From the NCBI GenBank assembly GCA_964483085.1, contig CAYZZX010000042.1, positions 1 through 15,965 of the forward strand: 15,965 nucleotides of DNA, read 5' to 3'. The position numbers and the translations under genes were made by a program. How positions within the stretch are numbered: the first letter of the stretch is position 1; each line of letters starts with the position of its first letter. The notes beneath the pieces are model-generated. The model searched no databases. It had not been told where the DNA came from and saw only the letters and a program-made list of their open reading frames with translations. Origin of the DNA: JALHFZ01 sp964483085 (GTDB taxonomy: Bacteria > Synergistota > Synergistia > Synergistales > Aminobacteriaceae). This document shows, in pieces, positions 1 through 6,443 of this stretch.

Positions 1-1853
1 CCCCAGATGGTCCCCCGGTAGGCCACGGGGACGAATGCTATGGATCGGGCTTCGGAGGAGTGGGGAATATAAAAGGGATCGGCGGAAAGATCTCCCGATA
101 GGTAGGGCTTCCCTGTGGAGAGAACCTGGCCGATGATCCCCTTCATTTCCTGTGGGAAATTGGTCTGGCCGCTCTTTTCAATCTCTCCTAAAAGGTCAGC
201 GGTATCAAACATCTCCGGATCGTCAGGAGAACGAAGCCAGATAAAAAGATTACGGTAGGAAAAGATATATGGAAGATGGCGGGAGAGGACGGGGAAGAGC
301 TCTTCCAGGTTTTTGGCCCGGGAGAACTGGGCGAAGAGGGCAAGCAGGATCTCTTGATCTGCGGTCTGCTTCTGCAGCTCCATCTTCTGCCGCTCAAGAA
401 GGTGGGTATTCTTTTTCAACTGGTCCTCAGCATTTTTCAGCCCTGTAATATCTGTGACGATGGCGAGATATGCTTGGTTTTGAGAATTCCCCTCTCCCTG
501 AAGCCGGTTGAGAGTGACGTCGGCCCAGAGAGGAATCTCTCTATTTTCTGAAAAGATGAATTCAGCCCGCTGAAACTCCGTCCCCTGCTCGAGGGCCCGG
601 AGGATCGTCTCCTCCTCTTCTTGAGAAGGAGGAGAACCAAGGTCGAGAAGGGGAACTCCTCGAATGTCCTCCAGGGAGCGTCCTGTAATCTCCTCCCAGC
701 GGGAGTTCCCCGTGAGAAAATGCCCCTCTCTGTCGAGAACTGCTATGGCCGATGCAGCGCTGTTGAATATCGACCGGAAAGCCGACTCGCTGCTGCGCAC
801 TTCAAGCTCTCTCCGTCTTCTCAGATAGAGAAGAGTGAGCAAAAGAAGAAAGAGCACGAGAAAAAGACCGAGAATATCCCTCTGAATGCGGAGACCGGAC
901 AGAGCTGTGTTGATCTCCGCCTCGGAAGAGGTGAGGACGACGACCAGTCTTTCCGACCCGATCCGAAGAGAATTCCAGGCCAGGAGCTTTCGCGTGGGGG
1001 CTTCCCTTACTTCCCGGGCGAGTAAAAAATCTCCCTTTCCCGACATGTCGCTTTTAAGAGAAGGCCAGGCCTCCTTCAGCCCGGCAGGGAATTCTTCGGA
1101 GGGGTCGTTGAGGTTTTTTCCGAGAAGCTCCATGCTTTTGTGCTGAATAATGGTTCCGTCCTGGTGAATGACCATGGCCGCACCATCCGCTTCCCGCACC
1201 ATGGGGAGCACATAGCGATTGATGAAGGGGGAGAGGTCAGTGACCGTCAGAAGATATCCCGCTACGGTCCCCCACATGATGAGAGGGTCAACGAGTATCA
1301 TCAGCTTCAGTTCAGGGGTTATCAGAATCTCTCCCGACAGGGAAAAGACCGGATCATTCTCCGTGAGGTCCGTTACCTCTTGCGGAAAATCACAGGTTTG
1401 ACGGAAGCTCTCCACGAAGTCCCATGCTGTATTACCGGAGGGAGTCGACCGGTAGGCCGAGATCAGAAGAGGCGGAGCATCTACTTTCGTGCCCACGAAA
1501 CAGTATCCGAGCAGGGCCGAGTTATTATACACGAAGGGAGAGAGGACTGACTTCGCCTGAAGAGGAGTCATGTCTCCGCGGACGACTTTGAGAAAGACTT
1601 CGTCGAGAAGGAAGCTTCTCTGAAAGCGGACGCTCTGAAGCTGATCCTCCCATGCGAGGCGCGTGAGGGATGCGGAAAGAAGCTGCTGACCCCTCAGAAA
1701 GTCCTCCTGTTTTCGAACGGCCCGAAGATCAAACTGTGCCATGAGGAAAAGAGCAACAGCCAAAACAACGAACATCAGGAGGACATATAAGTAAACGTTT
1801 TTCTTAAGCCCCTTATGTTCCGGGAGAAAGGTCAACGGCTTCCTCATCTTCAA
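1..1853 (-). CDS. Membrane sensor protein with periplasmic Cache-like, PAS and GAF regions (partial, C-terminus beyond window)
   Basis: The reading frame is open from its start to the window edge (about 615 codons), so the output domain (histidine kinase, GGDEF or other) is not seen. Numbered from the ATG at 1847: one membrane helix at about 17-38, a roughly 285-residue extracytoplasmic region, a second helix at about 324-342 followed by an arginine cluster (RRRR), a PAS domain at about 354-470 (FRSIFNSAASAIAVLDREG, later AYLAIVTDITGLK), a charged coiled coil to about 500, then a GAF-like region starting near NLEELFPVLSRHLP. The two-helix, large-loop layout fits a Cache-type ligand sensor, but no Cache motif was verified. 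Start choice: AGGAGGAG lies 7 nt before an in-frame TTG (1853) and 13 nt before the ATG, so TTG is preferred. It is divergent from the radical-SAM gene. A transmembrane PAS/GAF signalling protein is near certain; its class is unknown. Confidence 0.88.
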   Translation of the reverse strand, partial: MKMRKPLTFLPEHKGLKKNVYLYVLLMFVVLAVALFLMAQFDLRAVRKQEDFLRGQQLLSASLTRLAWEDQLQSVRFQRSFLLDEVFLKVVRGDMTPLQAKSVLSPFVYNNSALLGYCFVGTKVDAPPLLISAYRSTPSGNTAWDFVESFRQTCDFPQEVTDLTENDPVFSLSGEILITPELKLMILVDPLIMWGTVAGYLLTVTDLSPFINRYVLPMVREADGAAMVIHQDGTIIQHKSMELLGKNLNDPSEEFPAGLKEAWPSLKSDMSGKGDFLLAREVREAPTRKLLAWNSLRIGSERLVVVLTSSEAEINTALSGLRIQRDILGLFLVLFLLLLTLLYLRRRRELEVRSSESAFRSIFNSAASAIAVLDREGHFLTGNSRWEEITGRSLEDIRGVPLLDLGSPPSQEEEETILRALEQGTEFQRAEFIFSENREIPLWADVTLNRLQGEGNSQNQAYLAIVTDITGLKNAEDQLKKNTHLLERQKMELQKQTADQEILLALFAQFSRAKNLEELFPVLSRHLPYIFSYRNLFIWLRSPDDPEMFDTADLLGEIEKSGQTNFPQEMKGIIGQVLSTGKPYLSGDLSADPFYIPHSSEARSIAFVPVAYRGTIW

Positions 1854-1860
1854 ACCTTAT

Positions 1861-1868
1861 CTCCTCCT
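1861..1868 (-). promoter_or_regulatory. Shine-Dalgarno deciding the sensor start
   Basis: AGGAGGAG on the minus strand sits 7 nt upstream of an in-frame TTG at 1853 and 13 nt upstream of the ATG at 1847. The spacing favours TTG, which adds two residues to the N-terminus. Confidence 0.65.
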
Positions 1869-1894
1869 GATTCTTATGGATTATATCCTGATTG

Positions 1895-1903
1895 ATTATA
1901 TCA
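1895..1903 (-). promoter_or_regulatory. Extended -10 promoter element of the sensor gene
   Basis: The minus strand reads TGATATAAT, a perfect TATAAT with the TGn extension, 41 nt before the proposed TTG start. No convincing -35 hexamer lies 16-18 nt upstream, which is typical of extended -10 promoters. A second TATAAT lies nearer the gene (1880-1885), within a second copy of the 9-mer GATATAATC, so either could be used. Confidence 0.55.
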
Positions 1904-2061
1904 AAAAATCCCCGAGTCTCCATCCACTTATTTTATCATCTTTGAAAGAGTAAATTTTTTGCTTCGGCTGAGATCAAGGGACCATCAGGGTGAAGGCAGC
2001 CCCCGGTGCATTCTTCCGCTGCTGAAGTGCTTGAAAGCATGATTTTTTTCGTGAAGTAGCC

Positions 2062-2090
2062 TTGTGATCTTCTCTGCTTCCTTCTATAAT
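2062..2090 (+). promoter_or_regulatory. Sigma-70-type promoter of the radical-SAM/DUF4130 operon
   Basis: TTGTGA (2062-2067) is followed by a 17-nt spacer and a perfect TATAAT (2085-2090). Transcription would start near 2097, about 30 nt before the ATG, leaving a short leader that carries the AAAGGAG ribosome site (2113-2119, 7 nt from the start codon). Confidence 0.7.
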
Positions 2091-2126
2091 GATAACATCT
2101 GGTATTCTTTTTAAAGGAGCACTTTC

Positions 2127-3368
2127 ATGGAGCCATTGACAAAGCTTGCGATTCTGGCGGAGGGAGCAAAATACGACGTCTCCTGCTCTTCCAGCGGAAG
2201 CCGGGGCCGAAAAGGAGCTGTGGGGAACGCCTCCCTCGGAGGGATCTGCCACAGCTGGTCCGCCGACGGGCGGTGCATCTCTCTTCTGAAGGTACTCTAC
2301 TCGAACGACTGCGTCTTTGACTGCGCCTACTGCGTGAACCGCCGGAGCAGCGACATCCCCCGCGCCTCCTTCACACCGGGAGAGCTGGCCGACCTCACTA
2401 TGAACTTTTACCGGAGAAACTATATCGAAGGGCTTTTTCTCAGCTCCGCCGTCGTCGGTTCTCCCGACGAGACCATGGCGGGGCTTGTCGCCACTGCCCG
2501 CCTCCTCCGGAAGGAGCACCGCTTCGGCGGCTACATTCATGCCAAAGCCATACCCGGGGCATCCAGTTCACTAATCCATGCCCTCGGCCTTCTCGTCGAC
2601 CGGATGAGCGTGAACATCGAACTTCCCTCCGAAGCCAGCCTCTTAACCCTTGCTCCGCAGAAGTCTAAAAAGTCGATTCTCGGCCCCATGGGGTTCATCA
2701 GCGACACCTTGAAGGAGCGACATGAGAGCAGATCTCTCCGGAGAAGGCCAATTCCCTCCTTCGTTCCGGCGGGGCAGAGCACCCAGCTTATGGTGGGGGC
2801 GTCCCCCGAGTCTGATCTCACTATCCTCCAGCTTGCCCAGGGGATGTACCGCCGCTACGGACTGAAGCGGGTCTACTATTCCGCCTATGTCCCCGTATCG
2901 GCCAACCCTCTTCTTCCTGCGCCGGTGACATCCCCTCCCCTTCTGAGGGAGCACCGGATCTACCAGGCGGACTGGCTGCTGCGCTTCTACGGCTTTACTG
3001 CGGAGGAGATCCTCACCCCCGAACACCCCGCCCTGGATGAGCAACTCGATCCGAAGACGGCCTGGGCTCTCCGGAATATGGACTTCTTTCCTGTGGACGT
3101 AAACCGGGCTGATCTGAGAGATCTCCTGCGAGTGCCGGGCATCGGCGTCGTGTCGGCCCGGAGGATCGTAACGGCCCGAAAGGGACATCTGCTCGACGGC
3201 GACGACCTCCGGCGGCTGGGAGTCGTCATGAAAAGAGCGCAGCATTTCGTAGCTTGCCGGGGAAGATTTCCATCCGCCCGGAACGGCAAGGCCCTGGCCT
3301 CCCTTCTCGCAGCGGGAAAAAAGGGGCGCGGAGATGCTGAACAGCTGTTCTTCGATTTCGGACCATGA
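2127..3368 (+). CDS. Putative DNA modification/repair radical SAM protein (TIGR03916-like) with helix-hairpin-helix
   Basis: This 413-aa protein carries the radical-SAM cluster motif CVFDCAYC (C62, C66, C69; CX3CX2C), which binds the 4Fe-4S cluster that cleaves S-adenosylmethionine. Near residues 324-355 a helix-hairpin-helix segment (LRVPGIGVVSARRIV) suggests non-sequence-specific DNA contact. The N-terminal AILAEGAKYDVSCSSSGS stretch and overall length match my memory of the family annotated as a DNA modification/repair radical SAM protein linked to uracil-DNA glycosylase; the reaction is not established. The ATG has AAAGGAG 7 nt upstream and a good promoter. The downstream gene overlaps it by 4 nt (ATGA), so the two are translationally coupled and probably act together. 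Identification of the family is strong; activity on DNA is inferred from the HhH and the partner. Confidence 0.9.
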   Translation: MEPLTKLAILAEGAKYDVSCSSSGSRGRKGAVGNASLGGICHSWSADGRCISLLKVLYSNDCVFDCAYCVNRRSSDIPRASFTPGELADLTMNFYRRNYIEGLFLSSAVVGSPDETMAGLVATARLLRKEHRFGGYIHAKAIPGASSSLIHALGLLVDRMSVNIELPSEASLLTLAPQKSKKSILGPMGFISDTLKERHESRSLRRRPIPSFVPAGQSTQLMVGASPESDLTILQLAQGMYRRYGLKRVYYSAYVPVSANPLLPAPVTSPPLLREHRIYQADWLLRFYGFTAEEILTPEHPALDEQLDPKTAWALRNMDFFPVDVNRADLRDLLRVPGIGVVSARRIVTARKGHLLDGDDLRRLGVVMKRAQHFVACRGRFPSARNGKALASLLAAGKKGRGDAEQLFFDFGP

Positions 3369-4105
3369 GCCTCTGGAGGTACGACGGGACCTTCGACGGT
3401 TTTCTCTGCCTTCTCTTTGAATGCGCAGCGGAGGGGGCCGCTCCGGAGGGGATTTTTTCTGCCCGCCAGGATGATATGCCCGGGCTTTTTTCTTCCCGGG
3501 AGGTCTTCACCGACCCCGATCGCGCTGAAGGGGTCCGGCAAGCCCTGAAAAAGCGCCTCTCTTCCCGGGCCTTCGACGCCGGGTACTACGCCTTCCTCGG
3601 AGCCGAAAAGGAGCGGGAGATGCTTCTCTTCTCCTATTACGCTCTCGGGTGGGCGGTAGGGAGAAAAATCGAGACCCTTCTCGCTGACGAAAGGGTCTGG
3701 CGGGTGATGGAAGGAAGGCGAAAGGTCCTTCGGGAACGGCATCGTTTTCTCGGAATTCTCCGCTTCTCGGACCTCGGAGGGGTTCTCTATGCTCCCTTCG
3801 AACCGGAGGCGGATCTTCTGCCTCTCGTGGCGGGGCATTTCGCCCGACGCCTCGGGGCGGAACGGTGGGTTATCCACGATCTAAGACGTGACAAGGCTGC
3901 CCTCTACGCTCCGAAGGAATGGCGGATAGCCAACTTTTCTCTTCCGGATGGGATACCTCTATCCGCTGACGAAAAATTCTACCGGGAGCTATGGCGGCGG
4001 TATTTTGATTCCACTGCGGTAGCAAGCCGGCTGAATCCCCGTCTCCAGAGGCAGCTTCTTCCCAAAAAATACTGGAAACATCTTCCCGAAAAAGAACGGG
4101 AATAG
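3365..4105 (+). CDS. DUF4130/TIGR03915-family DNA metabolism protein, partner of the radical-SAM protein
   Basis: This 246-aa protein has the two family hallmarks: an N-terminal YDGTFDGFLCLLFE stretch (residues 6-19) and a C-terminal segment FYRELWRRYFDSTAVASRL running into LNPRLQRQLLPKKYWKHLPE. Family members are regularly encoded next to the radical-SAM protein and in many bacteria are fused to a uracil-DNA-glycosylase domain. Here the protein stops soon after the DUF4130 signature, so the glycosylase is absent. Its ATG lies inside the stop of the upstream gene (ATGA overlap), and no Shine-Dalgarno is visible, so translation very likely depends on coupling. A strong hairpin terminator starts at its stop codon. 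No signal peptide or membrane segment is seen. The biochemical role is unknown; a nucleic-acid role is inferred from gene linkage. Confidence 0.87.
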   Translation: MSLWRYDGTFDGFLCLLFECAAEGAAPEGIFSARQDDMPGLFSSREVFTDPDRAEGVRQALKKRLSSRAFDAGYYAFLGAEKEREMLLFSYYALGWAVGRKIETLLADERVWRVMEGRRKVLRERHRFLGILRFSDLGGVLYAPFEPEADLLPLVAGHFARRLGAERWVIHDLRRDKAALYAPKEWRIANFSLPDGIPLSADEKFYRELWRRYFDSTAVASRLNPRLQRQLLPKKYWKHLPEKERE

Positions 4106-4164
4106 CATCAACAGCGGCCCTCGACGTTGGACATTAATCCGACGTTGAGGGGCGCTTTTGATGC
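4105..4164 (+). terminator. 60-bp inverted repeat acting as transcription terminator between convergent genes
   Basis: Two 27-bp arms (4105-4131 and 4138-4164) surround a 6-nt loop. Read as plus-strand RNA, the arms differ by two true mismatches and two G-U pairs. Read as minus-strand RNA, those two G-U pairs become A-C mismatches, so the structure is better suited to the rightward transcript. The GC-rich core ends at 4155 and is followed by TTTT. It sits at the stop of the DUF4130 gene and 9 nt past the stop of the convergent cotransporter gene. Confidence 0.75.
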
Positions 4165-4173
4165 TGGAGGACC

Positions 4174-5790
4174 CTACTTTTTTGTATGGAGCCTTGCGAT
4201 GTCCAGGGCGATGTAGGAGAGGTTGTGAGCGTGGTCGCAGACCCTTTCCAGGTTGCTGAGGATGTCGATGAAGATGACTCCCCCCTGAGGAGTGCAGCCC
4301 CCCTGGTTGAGCCGGGCAATGTGGTTTTTGCGAAGCTCGGTCTCCATTCTGTCCACCTCGTCCTCGATGAGGTCCACCTCCCTGGCCTTCGCAGGATTCT
4401 CTTCTTCGAGGGACTCAAGGGAGATCTTCACCGCCCGCTCCACCAGATCGAACATCTCATTGAATTCCTCCATGGCAAGATCCGAAAAGACCACGCCGTG
4501 GTCGACTTTGTATTCGTAGAGCTCGATGAGATTCGTGGAGTGGTCGCCGATCCGTTCAATGTCGCCGGTGCCGTTCACATAAGAGCCGAGAACCGTAGAA
4601 AGTTCGCTTGAAAGCCCCTTCTGCCAGACCTCCGATGCGTAGGAGGAGATGGCCCGGTTGATTTCGTTGACTCCCCCTTCAGTCGCAGCGACGGACTCGA
4701 TCATCTTCGGGTCGTTCTCCACGAAGGCCCTCCGTACATCGCGCAGCATTGAGCGGGACAGGGATCCCATATGGAGGATCTCCTTCTTCACCGCGTCCAC
4801 CGCTGCAGCGGACGAAGCGCCGATGAGCTTCATATCCAGGTAAATGGGGCCCGACATGGCGATCTCACCACCGTCGGGGACGATGCGCCGGACGATCCAG
4901 ACGAAGGCCGATGCAAAGGGAAGAAAGAGAAGAGTATTGCTCACATTGAAAATGGTGTGGGCATTGGCGATCTGCCGGCTTATATCTCCCGATGTGGAGA
5001 GGATGATCTGCCGGAAGAGAGGAAAGGCGAGAAGAAAAACGGCAGCCCCGATGACGTTGAAGAGGACGTGGGCGGTTGCGGCCTGCTTGGCCGACCGGTT
5101 CGAGCCGAGGGAGGCGAGCACCGCCGTGATAGTCGTGCCGATATTGTCGCCCAGAAGAATGGGGATAGCGGCATCAAGGGAGAGAAGCCCCTGGGCCGCC
5201 ATGGCCATGGTGAGGCCGATGGTGGCGGAACTCGCCTGAACAATCATTGTCACCACGGTACCAACGAGAAGTCCCAGCAACGGATTGGAGCTGAAGGCGA
5301 GAAAAAGATCCTTTCTGTCCCGAAGAAAGGCCATGGAATTCTCCATGGTCTGCATCCCCAGGAAGAGAAGGCCGAACCCCACCATTCCGTTTCCGATGTA
5401 CTTCTGCCGCTTGCTCCGGCCGAAGAGGACGAGAAGTACTCCGAGACCGATGATGGGCAGAGAGAAATCCTTCACCTTGAAGGCCACGATCTGGGCCGTG
5501 ACCGTCGTTCCGATATTGGCCCCCATGATGACCCCCACAGCCTGCTTCAGGGTCATGAGCCCCGCATGAACAAAGCTGACCGTCATGACAGTAGTGCCGC
5601 TGCTGCTCTGAATGAGCATCGCCACAAGCGCACCTATGAAGACTCCGCGGATGGGCGTTTTCGTCAGGGAGCCGATGAGGGTGCGCATTCTGTCTCCGGC
5701 AAGATACTGCAGGGCCTCGCTCATAAGCTTGATGCCGAAGAGGAAAAGCCCCACTCCTCCCAGGATCTGAAACGCACTGCTCCACGTCAC
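4174..5790 (-). CDS. Na+/phosphate cotransporter family protein with C-terminal PhoU-like domain
   Basis: This 538-aa inner-membrane protein has the duplicated Na/Pi-cotransporter fold. Repeat 1 carries LIQSSSGTTVM (Q61-S64) and GANIGTTVTA; repeat 2 carries IVQASSATIGLT (Q185-S188) and GDNIGTTITA. The second QSSS motif is thus QASS. After about residue 330 the protein becomes soluble, charged and helical, like the PhoU-type tail of bacterial NptA/YjbB-like proteins. Expected role: sodium-coupled inorganic phosphate transport, possibly export; direction cannot be told from sequence. The start is GTG with GGAGGT 7 nt upstream; no in-frame ATG fits better. It is the last gene of a minus-strand group preceded by a 46-aa and a 90-aa protein, and its leader holds a stem-loop. 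Confidence 0.92.
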   Translation of the reverse strand: MTWSSAFQILGGVGLFLFGIKLMSEALQYLAGDRMRTLIGSLTKTPIRGVFIGALVAMLIQSSSGTTVMTVSFVHAGLMTLKQAVGVIMGANIGTTVTAQIVAFKVKDFSLPIIGLGVLLVLFGRSKRQKYIGNGMVGFGLLFLGMQTMENSMAFLRDRKDLFLAFSSNPLLGLLVGTVVTMIVQASSATIGLTMAMAAQGLLSLDAAIPILLGDNIGTTITAVLASLGSNRSAKQAATAHVLFNVIGAAVFLLAFPLFRQIILSTSGDISRQIANAHTIFNVSNTLLFLPFASAFVWIVRRIVPDGGEIAMSGPIYLDMKLIGASSAAAVDAVKKEILHMGSLSRSMLRDVRRAFVENDPKMIESVAATEGGVNEINRAISSYASEVWQKGLSSELSTVLGSYVNGTGDIERIGDHSTNLIELYEYKVDHGVVFSDLAMEEFNEMFDLVERAVKISLESLEEENPAKAREVDLIEDEVDRMETELRKNHIARLNQGGCTPQGGVIFIDILSNLERVCDHAHNLSYIALDIARLHTKK

Positions 5791-5805
5791 GAAACCAACC
5801 TCCGC

Positions 5806-5843
5806 TTCGATATTCGATCCGGGCTTTCGCCCTATGAATCGAA
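5806..5843 (-). promoter_or_regulatory. Leader stem-loop upstream of the Na/Pi cotransporter
   Basis: On the minus strand, an inner hairpin GGGC-GAAA-GCCC (5832-5821) with a GNRA tetraloop is enclosed by an outer 6-bp stem, TTCGAT (5843-5838) pairing with ATCGAA (5818-5813). A second ATCGAA copy (5811-5806) lies 2 nt before the GGAGGT ribosome site and could pair instead with the same TTCGAT. The structure is visible; a switching role is inference. Confidence 0.45.
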
Positions 5844-5875
5844 ATTCACCTTCCCGATTTCTTCAGCAGAGAGAA

Positions 5876-6016
5876 TTACTCTCCCCTGGTGAGCTGCTCC
5901 AGCTCATCCGTCGTGAGAATCTCGTCCTCATCGGAGGGCAGATAATCCCTGTCTCTGCGGGAGAGCTCCTCGGAAAGAATCCGGGCCTCCTTGAATTCGA
6001 GCTTTTCATCTTCCAT
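5876..6016 (-). CDS. 46-aa acidic microprotein of unknown function
   Basis: A small open frame that automated calling could easily miss. It begins MEDEKLEFKEARILSEELS and ends LTTDELEQLTRGE, giving a strongly acidic, probably helical protein with no membrane segment, cysteine or known motif. It has an excellent ribosome site, AGGAGG, 8 nt before its ATG, which is the main reason to call it real. It lies 54 nt after the 90-aa gene and 85 nt before the cotransporter gene, all on the same strand, so it is probably co-transcribed with both. I do not recognise a family. Spurious translation cannot be excluded, but the combination of ATG, strong SD and operon position makes a real gene more likely than not. 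Confidence 0.65.
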   Translation of the reverse strand: MEDEKLEFKEARILSEELSRRDRDYLPSDEDEILTTDELEQLTRGE

Positions 6017-6070
6017 CAGGACCGCCTCCTTTTTCACGGAAAAAAACGGAAACCTTCAGGAACTGCGAAC

Positions 6071-6343
6071 TTATGCGCCCTCTTCTTTCGGAGAGGGGCC
6101 GTAAAGGCAAACACTTTTGCCAGAGCTGTTCCTTCCCTTTTTCAGGAAGTTCATCACTGCCTCAAAGGGGAGGTCCGCTTCAGCAGCGGCAACAGCCGCT
6201 TCCTCACCGACCCGCTTCCAGAAGGCCTCTTCTTTTTTGCGGGAGAGAGACGGTTCCCGGGGCGGAAGGGAATAGATGAGGGGCCCGAAAACACGCCCTT
6301 CTTTCTCTCCTGCTACAATGTCATATTCTGCCAGGGCGAACAC
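6071..6343 (-). CDS. Hypothetical 87-90 aa protein with an unusual start
   Basis: I do not recognise this family. From the GTG it reads MFALAEYDIVAGEKEGRVFG, then a basic and acidic helical middle (SRKKEEAFWKRVGEEAAVAAA) and a C-terminal tail ending SPKEEGA. No signal peptide or membrane helix is seen. The start is awkward: the strong SD-like AGGAGGTG (6348-6341) contains the GTG itself, and an in-frame TGA stops the frame just upstream. The next in-frame candidate is CTG at 6334, exactly 7 nt after AGGAGGT, which would give an 87-aa protein beginning M-A-E-Y-D. It is the first gene of the minus-strand group ending with the Na/Pi cotransporter, and it is divergent from the helicase gene. Confidence 0.68.
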   Translation of the reverse strand: MFALAEYDIVAGEKEGRVFGPLIYSLPPREPSLSRKKEEAFWKRVGEEAAVAAAEADLPFEAVMNFLKKGRNSSGKSVCLYGPSPKEEGA

Positions 6344-6357
6344 CTCCTCTCACCACT

Positions 6358-6395
6358 ATAGTATCACGCTTTTCTCCTTCTGTTTGTGATACCAT
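6358..6395. promoter_or_regulatory. Symmetric divergent extended -10 elements within an inverted repeat
   Basis: GTATCAC (6361-6367) and GTGATAC (6386-6392) form a perfect 7-bp inverted repeat separated by 18 bp. Each arm is part of an extended -10 box: TGATACTAT on the minus strand (6366-6358), facing the 90-aa gene, and TGATACCAT on the plus strand (6387-6395), facing the helicase gene. No good -35 boxes are seen. The symmetry suggests either mirrored promoters or a dyad operator overlapping them. Confidence 0.4.
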
Positions 6396-6429
6396 GACTA
6401 AACGTTCTCATTAACTTCACTCTGTGCAG

Positions 6430-6435
6430 AGGAGG
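6430..6435 (+). promoter_or_regulatory. Shine-Dalgarno supporting a TTG start of the helicase
   Basis: AGGAGG lies 8 nt upstream of the TTG at 6444. The nearby ATG at 6448 is in another frame, so TTG is the best-supported start. Confidence 0.7.
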
Positions 6436-6443
6436 ATTGCCCT

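Noticed and set aside
1974..2126. Possible minus-strand gene continuing into the divergent intergenic region
   Set aside because: The 188-residue frame is mostly antisense to the radical-SAM gene; the intergenic part contains the promoter and no coding signal. A T run at 2043-2049 lacks a stable stem before it.
2987..3877. 296-residue open frame on the minus strand
   Set aside because: Antisense to the radical-SAM/DUF4130 pair, proline- and arginine-rich, no ribosome site considered convincing.
4771..5892. 373-residue open frame on the plus strand
   Set aside because: Antisense to the Na/Pi cotransporter; low-complexity charged composition and no motif.
5834..6361. 175-residue plus-strand frame over the two small genes
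   Set aside because: No ribosome site or motif, while the minus-strand frames beneath it have strong SD sequences and operon context.
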